Shown one piece after another: positions 42,861 to 50,148 of a DNA stretch of 51,164 nucleotides (within the stretch, counting starts at the first letter, position 1; each line of letters starts with the position of its first letter). Under the pieces are notes generated by a model that did no database searches, was not told the origin of the DNA, and saw only the letters and a program-made list of their open reading frames with translations. This stretch comes from Acidobacteriaceae bacterium (GTDB lineage: Bacteria > Acidobacteriota > Terriglobia > Terriglobales > Acidobacteriaceae). Both the position numbers and the translations under genes were made by a program. The stretch spans positions 1-51,164 of the forward strand of contig JASHPJ010000053.1 of assembly GCA_030038195.1 (NCBI GenBank). The letters are read 5' to 3'.

Positions 42861-45221
42861 GTGCGCATCCTCACCCGCTACATTCTCGGCGAGATTCTAT
42901 CCCACACGCTGATCGGGTGCGCGCTTTTCACCTTCATCCTCTTCATGCCGCAGTTGCCGCACATCCTGGAAGTGGTGGTGCGCAACAGCTCCACGCTCAC
43001 CAACATGGCGGAGATCTTCCTCTTCACGCTGCCCAACCTGTTCAAGGTGACGATTCCGATGTCGGTGCTGGTAGGCGTGCTGCTGGGGTTGAGCCGGCTG
43101 GCCGCGGACAGCGAAGTGATCGCCATGCGCGCTTCCGGGTTGGGCATCGGCTACTTCGTGCGCGTCTCCTCGATCGTGGCCATCAGCGGAACGCTGCTGG
43201 GTCTGGCCAACTCGCTCTATCTTGCGCCACGCGCCAACCAGGCTATTCTGGAGATGGAGCAATCGCTCGAAACCTCACAGGCCTCCTACGAGATTCAGCC
43301 GCGCGTCTTCTACGAGGACTTCAAGAACTACGTGCTCTACGTGCAGGACGTGCGCGCCGGCACGGGCGCGTCCAACTGGCGCCAGGTGTTCATGGCCGAC
43401 GTGAGCGACCGCTCCAACCCGATCATCACTACCGCGGCTTCGGCTACCGTGGTGAGCGACAGCACGCAGGAGCTGCTGATGCGGCTCCGCGACGGCTCGC
43501 GCCACGAGACGGTCGCCGGGCAGCCGCAGCAATACAACATCTCGACTTTTACAACAACCGACATGCCGCTGGCGCTGAGCCAGCAGAGCGACGTACACCT
43601 GGGCCGGCTGGACACGGTAATCTACGCGCTGCCGCTGAACGCATTGCTCGATCGCATTCAGGAGATGAGGCCGGGCTCGGACCAGCAGCGTTATCTCATC
43701 GAGCTGCACAACCGCTTTGCGTTCCCAGTGGCCTGCCTGGTGCTGATGCTGGTGGGCGTGCCGCTGGGCGTGGCCTCGCGACGCGGAGGCAAGAGCTCCG
43801 GTTTCGTGCTCACTATCCTGCTCGTCTTCGTGTATTACTTTTTTTCGCTGACCGGCACCGCGCTCGGCCGCCAGAACAAGTTGCCGATATTCGTGGCCGT
43901 CTGGTCCGCCAACCTGATCTTTGCCGCCACAGGCATCTTTCTGCTCTGGCAGATGGCCACCGGAGGCCGCATCCTGAGCGCGATTTCAGGATGGTTTTCG
44001 CGCCCCGGCAAAGCTGCGCAGCCGGCCAGGGCGAATGCCGCGCATCTGGCCGGCTTGTTGAACCGGCTCCAGCCGCGCCCGCAGGCCACGGCGAAGGCGC
44101 ACTCGCGCAACGTGTTTCCGCGCATCCTCGACGAGTACGTCATCCGCGAGTTTCTGGGCATGTTCCTTCTGGTGCAGGCCGGCTTCGTGCTGCTGATACT
44201 CGTCTTCACCTTCTTCGAGCTGGTGGGCGATATCCTGCGCAACCACATCCCGCTCACCACGGTGGGCGCGTACCTGGTGAATCTCACGCCCAGCATGATC
44301 TACCAGATCGCGCCGCTGGCGGTGCTGATTGCCGCGCTGGTCACCTTTGGCGTACTCAACCGCAACAGCGAGATCGTGGCCATGAAGGCCACCGGCATCA
44401 GCCTCTACCGGCTGGTGATTCCCATCGTCTCCATCGCCGCGATTCTTGCCGTGAGCCTGTTTCTCTTCGGCCAGTACTACCTGCCGCAGGCCAATCGCAA
44501 GCAGGAAGCGCTGCGCGCCACGATCAAGGGCCGTCCGCCGCAGACGTTTCTTCATCCGGAGCAGAAGTGGATCTTCGGCCAGCCTCGCGCAGACGAGCCG
44601 GCGCGCATCTTCTACTACGAATTCTTCGATCCGGATAAAGACGAGTTCGCCAACCTCTCGGTATTCGAGTTCAATCCGGAGACATTCCAGCTTTCGCGGC
44701 GCATCTTTGCCGAGCGCGCGTCGTGGGACGCCGGATCCGGCACCTGGCGATTCATGAACGGCTGGGTGCGCGACATCCAGGGCGCGAACGTCGCCAGCTA
44801 CCGGGACTTTCTGGCAACCACGTTTCCTGAGATCCATGAGCCTCCGGACTACTTCACCAAGGAAGACCTGGAAGCGCAGGAGATGAACTTCGGCCAGCTC
44901 AACCGCTATATCCGCGACCTGCGCCAGAGCGGGTTTGACACCATGCGACTGCGCGTGGCCTTGTGGCACAAGCTCGCCTATCCGCTGGTGGCCGTGGTAA
45001 TGGTGGTGCTCGCCATTCCCTTTGCGCTTTCCATGGGCAGGCGCGGCTCGCTCACCGGCATTGCTGTCGCCATTGCCGTGGCGCTGGCCTACTTTGTGGT
45101 GGATGGCCTGTTTGGCGCGCTGGGCAACGTAAACTATTTGCCCTCCGCGCTGGCTGCCTGGTCGTCTGACATTTTGTTCGGGCTGGCGGGCGGCTATCTG
45201 CTGCTACGCACGCCCACCTGA
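42861..45221 (+). CDS. Fused LptF-LptG lipopolysaccharide-export permease
   Basis: Inner-membrane permease of the LPS transport complex, which works with the LptB ATPase to extract LPS. Instead of two ~360-residue proteins there is one 786-residue chain. The first YjgP/YjgQ unit runs from MRILTRYILGEILSHTLIG to about 375, with LPNLFKVTIPMSVLVGVLLG and the matching SEVIAMRASG coupling segment. A linker of about 40 residues follows (AAQPARANAAHLAGLLNRL). The second unit starts RILDEYVIREFLGMFLLVQAG and repeats the pattern, with SEIVAMKATGISLYRL. Each unit has a periplasmic jellyroll between its membrane bundles. The start is GTG 42861 with only a weak ribosome site. An ABC exporter gene follows after 155 bases. 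Confidence 0.93.
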   Translation: MRILTRYILGEILSHTLIGCALFTFILFMPQLPHILEVVVRNSSTLTNMAEIFLFTLPNLFKVTIPMSVLVGVLLGLSRLAADSEVIAMRASGLGIGYFVRVSSIVAISGTLLGLANSLYLAPRANQAILEMEQSLETSQASYEIQPRVFYEDFKNYVLYVQDVRAGTGASNWRQVFMADVSDRSNPIITTAASATVVSDSTQELLMRLRDGSRHETVAGQPQQYNISTFTTTDMPLALSQQSDVHLGRLDTVIYALPLNALLDRIQEMRPGSDQQRYLIELHNRFAFPVACLVLMLVGVPLGVASRRGGKSSGFVLTILLVFVYYFFSLTGTALGRQNKLPIFVAVWSANLIFAATGIFLLWQMATGGRILSAISGWFSRPGKAAQPARANAAHLAGLLNRLQPRPQATAKAHSRNVFPRILDEYVIREFLGMFLLVQAGFVLLILVFTFFELVGDILRNHIPLTTVGAYLVNLTPSMIYQIAPLAVLIAALVTFGVLNRNSEIVAMKATGISLYRLVIPIVSIAAILAVSLFLFGQYYLPQANRKQEALRATIKGRPPQTFLHPEQKWIFGQPRADEPARIFYYEFFDPDKDEFANLSVFEFNPETFQLSRRIFAERASWDAGSGTWRFMNGWVRDIQGANVASYRDFLATTFPEIHEPPDYFTKEDLEAQEMNFGQLNRYIRDLRQSGFDTMRLRVALWHKLAYPLVAVVMVVLAIPFALSMGRRGSLTGIAVAIAVALAYFVVDGLFGALGNVNYLPSALAAWSSDILFGLAGGYLLLRTPT

Positions 45222-45224
45222 AGC

Positions 45225-45330
45225 GAAACCAGAGCAAGTGTGTTCTGTGGGGAGGCGTGCCAGGTTGCTGCTCCCTGCTGGTCGCATCCACTGCAGGGCG
45301 ACGGCTCCGGGATACAGCAGCTCTGGTTTC
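45225..45330. repeat. 106-base inverted-repeat element between lptFG and the ABC exporter gene
   Basis: GAAACCAGAGC (45225-45235) and GCTCTGGTTTC (45320-45330) form a perfect 11-base inverted repeat starting four bases after the lptFG stop. The interior holds several short GC hairpins. Size, position after a stop codon and the CCAGAGC end recall the element at 41185-41300. It may form a long hairpin that ends or slows transcription before the exporter gene. Confidence 0.5.
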
Positions 45331-45376
45331 ACTGGAGCCATGGAGAGCCGCCCGCGCAAACCCGTACAATAAAGGC

Positions 45377-47131
45377 ATGCTTCGCGATCTGGCCCCGCTC
45401 TTTGCACACATGCGCCGCTATCGCTGGGGCTACCTGTGGGGCTTGCTCTCGTGCATCTCCACCAACGCCATCGGCGTGCAGTTTCCGCGCGTCCTGGGCG
45501 ACGCGATCGACGCCATCAGCCGTGGAACCACTCGCCAGCACATCCTCCTGTTTGCTGGACTGCTGGTCGCCATCTCGGCGGGCAAGGGAGTTTTTCTTTA
45601 CGCGCAGCGCTGGATTCTCATCGGCATCTCGCGCGACATCGAGTTCGACCTGCGCAACGAGCTGTTCCTGAAGCTCGAAACGCAGGACTCGGGCTTCTAT
45701 CAGCGCTATCGCACCGGCGACATCATGGCCCGCATGACCAACGACCTGAATGCCGTGCGCATGCTGCTGGGCCCGGCGCTGATGTACAGCGCCAACACGC
45801 TCTTCCTGAGCGTCTTTGCCGTCGTCTACCTGCTGCGCTACAGCCCCTACCTCACGCTTGTGGCTCTCGCGCCCATGCCGCTGGCCAGCATCCTGGTGCA
45901 GTACTTCGGCAGCCGCATTCATGCGCGCTTTGAGCGCATCCAGGCTAGCTTCTCCGACATTTCCGCCCAGGCGCAGGAAAACTATTCGGGCGTGCGGCTC
46001 ATCCGCGCCTTCGCCCGCGAGGAGTCGGAGATCGGTCTCTTCGAGCGGCTGAATCGCGAGTACATTGCGCGCGCGCTGCGGCTTGTGCAATTGATGGGCA
46101 TGCTGTGGCCCACGCTCGAGTTCATGCTCGGCATCTCCATGGTCATTACGCTGCTCGTGGGCGGACACCTGGCGATTGAGCACCGCATCACGGTGGGCGA
46201 CTTCGTGGCCTTCAATTCCTACATGCTCCAGCTCATCTGGCCCATCATCGCGGTGGGCTGGGTCATCAACATCTTCCAGCGCGGCACTGCCTCCGTGAAG
46301 CGCATTCACGAGCTGCTGCAGACCGAGCCGCTTATCGACGACAGCCACTCCCTGGATTTCCCCTTTGGACCGGATCATGTGCTCAAGGGAGAGATCGAGT
46401 TCCGCAACTTGAGTTTCAGCTACAACGGCGTTCCGGTTCTCCAGGATATTTCGCTGCATATTCCCGCCGGGTCGAGCCTCGCCATCGTGGGCCCGACAGG
46501 ATCGGGAAAGTCCACGCTCGTGAACTTGGTTCCGCGGCTCTACGACGCAGAAGAGGGCTTGCTGCTCATCGATGGGCGGCCGGTGTGCGCCTATCCGCTT
46601 GAGGTGCTGCGCCGCAACATCGGCATGGTGCCGCAGGAGACATTCCTCTTCAGCGAGACGATCCGCGAAAACCTGGCCTTCGGCGCGCCACGCGCGACCA
46701 CGAACGAGTTGCTCGAGGCGGCGGAGGCCGCCCATATCCGGCAGGAATTCGAGGAATTTCCGCAGGGCTTTGAAACCGGCGTGGGCGAGCGCGGCATGAC
46801 CCTCTCCGGCGGACAGAAGCAGCGCTCGGCCATCGCCCGCGCACTGTTGCGCCGGCCCGCAATCCTCATTCTCGACGACGCGCTGGCCAGCGTGGACACC
46901 TACACGGAAGAGCGCATTCTGGGCGGACTGCACAGCTACACGGCAACAGCCACAACGATTCTCATCTCCCACCGGGTATCCACGGTGCGCAACGCCGACC
47001 GGATCGCCGTGCTCGACCGCGGAAGGATTGTGGAAGTGGGCCGCCACGAAGAGCTGCTCGCGCTCGACGGCTACTACGCCAGCCTCTATCACAAGCAGCA
47101 GCTCGAAGAAGAGCTCACCGTGGCCGGCTGA
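45377..47131 (+). CDS. ABC exporter, fused membrane and ATPase domains (MsbA/MdlB-like)
   Basis: A 584-residue half-transporter that works as a dimer in the inner membrane. ATG 45377 is preferred (AAAGGC upstream; conserved MLRDLAPLFAHMRRYRWGY start); the frame is open further upstream without similarity. Six helices cover about 15-310, with the family motif MARMTNDLNAVRMLLGPALM. The ATPase has Walker A GPTGSGKST, the Q-loop in GMVPQETFLF, signature LSGGQKQRSAIARALLRRP, Walker B ILILDDALASVD and the switch His in SHRVST. The catalytic acid after Walker B is Asp instead of Glu (LDDA), which is often seen in the degenerate member of heterodimers, so it may pair with another, unlinked half. Substrate could be lipid, LPS precursor, peptide or drug. 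Confidence 0.93.
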   Translation: MLRDLAPLFAHMRRYRWGYLWGLLSCISTNAIGVQFPRVLGDAIDAISRGTTRQHILLFAGLLVAISAGKGVFLYAQRWILIGISRDIEFDLRNELFLKLETQDSGFYQRYRTGDIMARMTNDLNAVRMLLGPALMYSANTLFLSVFAVVYLLRYSPYLTLVALAPMPLASILVQYFGSRIHARFERIQASFSDISAQAQENYSGVRLIRAFAREESEIGLFERLNREYIARALRLVQLMGMLWPTLEFMLGISMVITLLVGGHLAIEHRITVGDFVAFNSYMLQLIWPIIAVGWVINIFQRGTASVKRIHELLQTEPLIDDSHSLDFPFGPDHVLKGEIEFRNLSFSYNGVPVLQDISLHIPAGSSLAIVGPTGSGKSTLVNLVPRLYDAEEGLLLIDGRPVCAYPLEVLRRNIGMVPQETFLFSETIRENLAFGAPRATTNELLEAAEAAHIRQEFEEFPQGFETGVGERGMTLSGGQKQRSAIARALLRRPAILILDDALASVDTYTEERILGGLHSYTATATTILISHRVSTVRNADRIAVLDRGRIVEVGRHEELLALDGYYASLYHKQQLEEELTVAG

Positions 47132-47194
47132 GCATTTCTCCTTTTGATGTAGAGCAAAGCCGTGGGTCTAAGAATCTGTCTAAAGACTTGATGT

Positions 47195-47225
47195 TTTTGA
47201 AAGGGCACGGCTTTTAGCCGCGCCG
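47195..47225. repeat. Dispersed hairpin repeat of the TTGAAAGGGC type, copy 2
   Basis: TTTTTGAAAGGGC is followed by the hairpin GGCACGGCT-TTT-AGCCGCGCC (47204-47224) with one mismatch, and later by GGAATGCCCTA (47271-47281). Compare the copy at 17521-17554. It lies in the 314-base gap between the convergent exporter and fliS genes. Confidence 0.6.
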
Positions 47226-47308
47226 CGAAAGGCCGCGTAAAATCCGGGGCTTTCATTGACTTTCTACAAATGGAATGCCCTATGTCGTGAGAAAGGCGAC
47301 CGCAGGTT

Positions 47309-47395
47309 CCGCCACGGCGGGTCTTCGACCTTCGACTCTCCGCCGCGGCGGACTGCGCGGGACTGCGCTCAGGATGACAACCGGACATTTTTTAC
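47309..47395. repeat. GC-palindromic intergenic segment before fliS
   Basis: CCGCC-AC-GGCGG (47309-47320) and the perfect 14-base palindrome TCCGCCGCGGCGGA (47339-47352) are followed by GCGGGACTGCGCTCAGGATGACA-like sequence and a T6 run (47388-47393). Palindromes of this sort are typical of dispersed bacterial intergenic repeats. I see no gene in 47132-47445. Confidence 0.45.
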
Positions 47396-47445
47396 GCAGC
47401 AGCAATAGACCATGAAGAATGCGTGGACAACTGGATCAGGGCTCC

Positions 47446-47907
47446 TTAAGCGGTCCAGCGTGAAACCGCAGGCTCGTCTTCGGTTGTGCTGAGTGCGGCC
47501 TGCCAGCTGCGCGACGGCATGACGGCCACGCGGCCGAATGCGGCATCGGAGTCGACTTCCCTGGCTACTGCGCGCCACGCATCGCGGACGTTGCGCACGC
47601 AATCGATGGCGTGGGCGAACTTCGCTACAGAAGCCGACTGCGAAGCCCGCAGAATCTGCGCGAAGATGGATGCGTAGAACTCGCTGAGAGCCTGGGCCGG
47701 CCGGCCACCCACGTCCATCCTGAGCCGCGCCTGCAGGTGGAGGATGATGTCGAGTGCGCGTTTGACCGCCGCTCTGCGCCCGTCTGCATCGCCGTGCTCG
47801 ACCGCGTCGATGGCTGCATAGAGAAAGCGAAGAATGCCGTCATACAGCGCGACGACCAGATCGACGGCCGAAGCCCCTTCCAGCGTATGTTCCCGATAGC
47901 TAGCCAC
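47446..47907 (-). CDS. fliS: Flagellar secretion chaperone FliS
   Basis: Cytoplasmic chaperone that binds the C-terminal helix of flagellin and prevents early polymerisation. I place the start at GTG 47907 (153 residues): AAGGAG lies ten bases upstream, just after the fliD stop, and the family start follows (YREHTLEGASAVDLVVALYDGILRFL). The five-helix pattern continues with ALDIILHLQARLRMDVGG. A tail of about 25 residues beyond the usual ~130 is present and ends SRWTA. The gap to fliD is 14 bases, so fliD-fliS are one transcript. The family call rests on the conserved helix-1 region. Confidence 0.88.
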   Translation of the reverse strand: MASYREHTLEGASAVDLVVALYDGILRFLYAAIDAVEHGDADGRRAAVKRALDIILHLQARLRMDVGGRPAQALSEFYASIFAQILRASQSASVAKFAHAIDCVRNVRDAWRAVAREVDSDAAFGRVAVMPSRSWQAALSTTEDEPAVSRWTA

Positions 47908-47921
47908 TTGCTGCGAGCTCC

Positions 47922-49955
47922 TTACCCGTTCGTGTTCTGGTTGTAGCCGGTGATCGCGGAGTAGAGCTCGTTCACGCCCTGCAGCTCCGCAGGCAGTTGC
48001 TGCATGATCTGGTTCGCCTGCGTAAGCTCGGCCGTCAGGCTGGCCTGCTGCGTAGAAATGTAGCTCTGTTCCTTCGCGATCTCCGCGTTCAGCATGGACT
48101 CGGTAGTGCTGTTGGATTGTGCGGCCAGCGCCAGAATGCCGGTGGAGCTTCCGTTTCCGGCTCCGGCGAGCATGTTGGCAAAGTTCTGCCCCCAACTGTT
48201 CGCATTCTGGAAGAAGCCGACCACGCCGCTGTAGTCGGAGTTGAGCAGGGAGTCGAGGGCAGACGCATTCAAGGTAAGCGAGCCGTCGTTATTGACGCTG
48301 ATGCCCAGGTCAGTAAGATTGCTGATGTCGGACGACGGATTGTAATTCAGCGCCGTGCTGGTCACGTCCGTAGTGTCCACAATGTTCGAAGTGATCGCCA
48401 GCGCGCCGGCGGAGCCCACCGTTGCCGAGGTCAGCGTCAGCCCAGTCCCGTTGCTGTCGAGCGCGGCGGTGACGCCGAGATTCGCTGCGTTGATCGCGCC
48501 CATCAGGCCGGCCAGCGTATCGTCAGACGAGTCGAGCGTGATGGTCTGCGCCGCGCCATTGCCCACCTGGATGGTCAGCGAACCGCTCAGCGTGTCTGTG
48601 CCGGTTGCCACGGCGCCCAGCGTGCCGCTGTCCGCCGTGGCGCCGGTGTAGCCTGAGTCGGCGAAGGTCAGCGCCGTGGGAGTCGATGCCGTCAGCGCCG
48701 ACGACACCGCAAGGCTTCCATTGGCTCCGGCAGTCTGCGAGGTCAGCGTCAGCGTCGACTGGCCGTTGCTGGTGGCTATGCCCGCCGTCACGCCGATGCC
48801 CGCAGCGTTGATGGCTGCGGCGATTCCGGAAAGCATGTTGACGCTGCTCCCCGTGTAGATCGTGTTGGCCGCCGGCGGGTCGGGCGCAGCGCCGACAACG
48901 ACGGTCTGCGCCGTGCCGCTGCCCACCTGGATGGAGAGCGATCCGGAGAGCGTAGTACCCGCGGCCGAGGAGACGGCATCGAGATAGCCGTTGGGGCTCT
49001 GCGTATTCAGGCCGCCCAAAAGCTCCTGCTGCAAGAGCGAGAGCGTAGGCGAGCCGAACAAGGGTTCCGGCGTGCCGGAGCTGGTGTCGCCCTCCTGCGT
49101 GTTCAGCGCGCTGATCAGCGAGTTGTAATCGGTAACGAGCTGGTTTACCGCGCTTTCCACGTCCGAATTGTCGTTGCCGATGATCACTTGCACCGAGGTG
49201 GTAGAGGACGAGAGCAGTTGAAACGTGACGCCGGGAATGAGGTTGGTCACTGTGTTCGACGCACTGCTCAGATTGACGCCATCAACCGTAAGGCTGGCAT
49301 TGGCCCCCGGTACGGCCGCGGTGTAAGACAGTGCGGCATTGGAGTTGCTGGCGTCCACAATCGAATTCGCACTCACGGCGATGTCGCCATTGGCGCCCGA
49401 GGTTCCGGAAACCAGGCTCAGCCGCGAGCCGGTCGCGTCGGTAAGCACGCTGGCCGTGATGCCGGCGCTGGATGTATTGATCGCCGCCGCCAGACCGGCC
49501 AGTGTATCGTTCGACGAGTTGAGCGTGATAGTCGTTGCCGCGCCGCTGTCAACCTGCAGCGTGATGGAGCCGGAAAGCGTATCGGAGGCGTTGGAAATTT
49601 CCGTCAGGTAGCCGCTGGAGGTCTGCGCGAGGCTATTGACGACCACCGTGTGCGTTCCTGCCACGGCGGAAGACGAAGCCGCGGTAAGTTCCAGCACGCT
49701 GGTGTCGGAGCTGGAGCCTTCCTTCTGCGCTAGAATTCCCTGAAAATCCGTGAGCTGGCTCAGGTCGTTGGAGAGATTCGAAAACAGCGTGCCCAGGTTC
49801 GAGATGACCGTATCCTGGCTCTCGAGGGTCGACAACTGGGTCTTCCACGGCGTCTCGATATTCTGCAAATTCGCCACGATCTGCGATACCGTTGAGCCCA
49901 CGTCAAAACCGGTCCCGCTGGTCGGCGACCCAAAGCTCAATCCGACTGTGCCCAT
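47922..49955 (-). CDS. fliD: Flagellar filament cap protein FliD with three hook-IN repeats
   Basis: Forms the cap at the filament tip that folds incoming flagellin; exported by the flagellar secretion system, no signal peptide. ATG 49955 has GGAGG four bases upstream. The N-terminal FliD domain is MGTVGLSFGSPTSGTGFDVG to about 100, with the usual WKTQLSTLESQ helix. The C-terminal part has LGISVNNDGSLTLNASALDSLL and a coiled-coil end. At 677 residues it is longer than the usual 450-500. The excess consists mostly of three copies of a flagellin hook-IN-like module at residues 125-200, 334-420 and 454-527, each starting TLSGS followed by LAGL..AIN or LSGI..AIN. It lies between flagellin and fliS. 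Confidence 0.93.
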   Translation of the reverse strand: MGTVGLSFGSPTSGTGFDVGSTVSQIVANLQNIETPWKTQLSTLESQDTVISNLGTLFSNLSNDLSQLTDFQGILAQKEGSSSDTSVLELTAASSSAVAGTHTVVVNSLAQTSSGYLTEISNASDTLSGSITLQVDSGAATTITLNSSNDTLAGLAAAINTSSAGITASVLTDATGSRLSLVSGTSGANGDIAVSANSIVDASNSNAALSYTAAVPGANASLTVDGVNLSSASNTVTNLIPGVTFQLLSSSTTSVQVIIGNDNSDVESAVNQLVTDYNSLISALNTQEGDTSSGTPEPLFGSPTLSLLQQELLGGLNTQSPNGYLDAVSSAAGTTLSGSLSIQVGSGTAQTVVVGAAPDPPAANTIYTGSSVNMLSGIAAAINAAGIGVTAGIATSNGQSTLTLTSQTAGANGSLAVSSALTASTPTALTFADSGYTGATADSGTLGAVATGTDTLSGSLTIQVGNGAAQTITLDSSDDTLAGLMGAINAANLGVTAALDSNGTGLTLTSATVGSAGALAITSNIVDTTDVTSTALNYNPSSDISNLTDLGISVNNDGSLTLNASALDSLLNSDYSGVVGFFQNANSWGQNFANMLAGAGNGSSTGILALAAQSNSTTESMLNAEIAKEQSYISTQQASLTAELTQANQIMQQLPAELQGVNELYSAITGYNQNTNG
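48375..49583 (-). repeat. Three related hook-IN modules inside fliD
   Basis: The modules lie at 49356-49583, 48696-48956 and 48375-48596. Each encodes (D/T)TLSGS(I/L)(T/S)(L/I)QV(D/G), then an A-A-I-N helix and a final strand such as ANGDIAV or ANGSLAV. The second copy has a different middle part (VVVGAAPDPPAANTIY). Confidence 0.8.
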
Positions 49956-50052
49956 GCAGCCTCCACGACCGAATCAAGCAGCCGGCCAACCAGGCATGGG
50001 CTTGCCGGCTTGGAAATTTCTCATTCCGCGCGCAAAATTGCCATAGAGCGAG

Positions 50053-50077
50053 GAAGGGCACTCACTGGACGCCCTTC
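50053..50077. other. Stem-loop between flagellin and fliD
   Basis: GAAGGGC (50053-50059) and GCCCTTC (50071-50077) form a perfect 7-base stem with an 11-base loop in the 193-base gap. There is no T-run on the minus strand. It may lower read-through from flagellin into fliD or stabilise the flagellin mRNA. Confidence 0.4.
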
Positions 50078-50148
50078 TTGCGTTCCTTATCGGCTGGATT
50101 GCGGCGAACTGTAGCCCGGCGGCAACCAACCGTCGCCAGGCCACGCTA

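Noticed and set aside
45329..47092. 587-codon frame opposite the ABC exporter
   Set aside because: The exporter has all ABC motifs; the opposite frame is rich in His, Arg and Gln with no domain.
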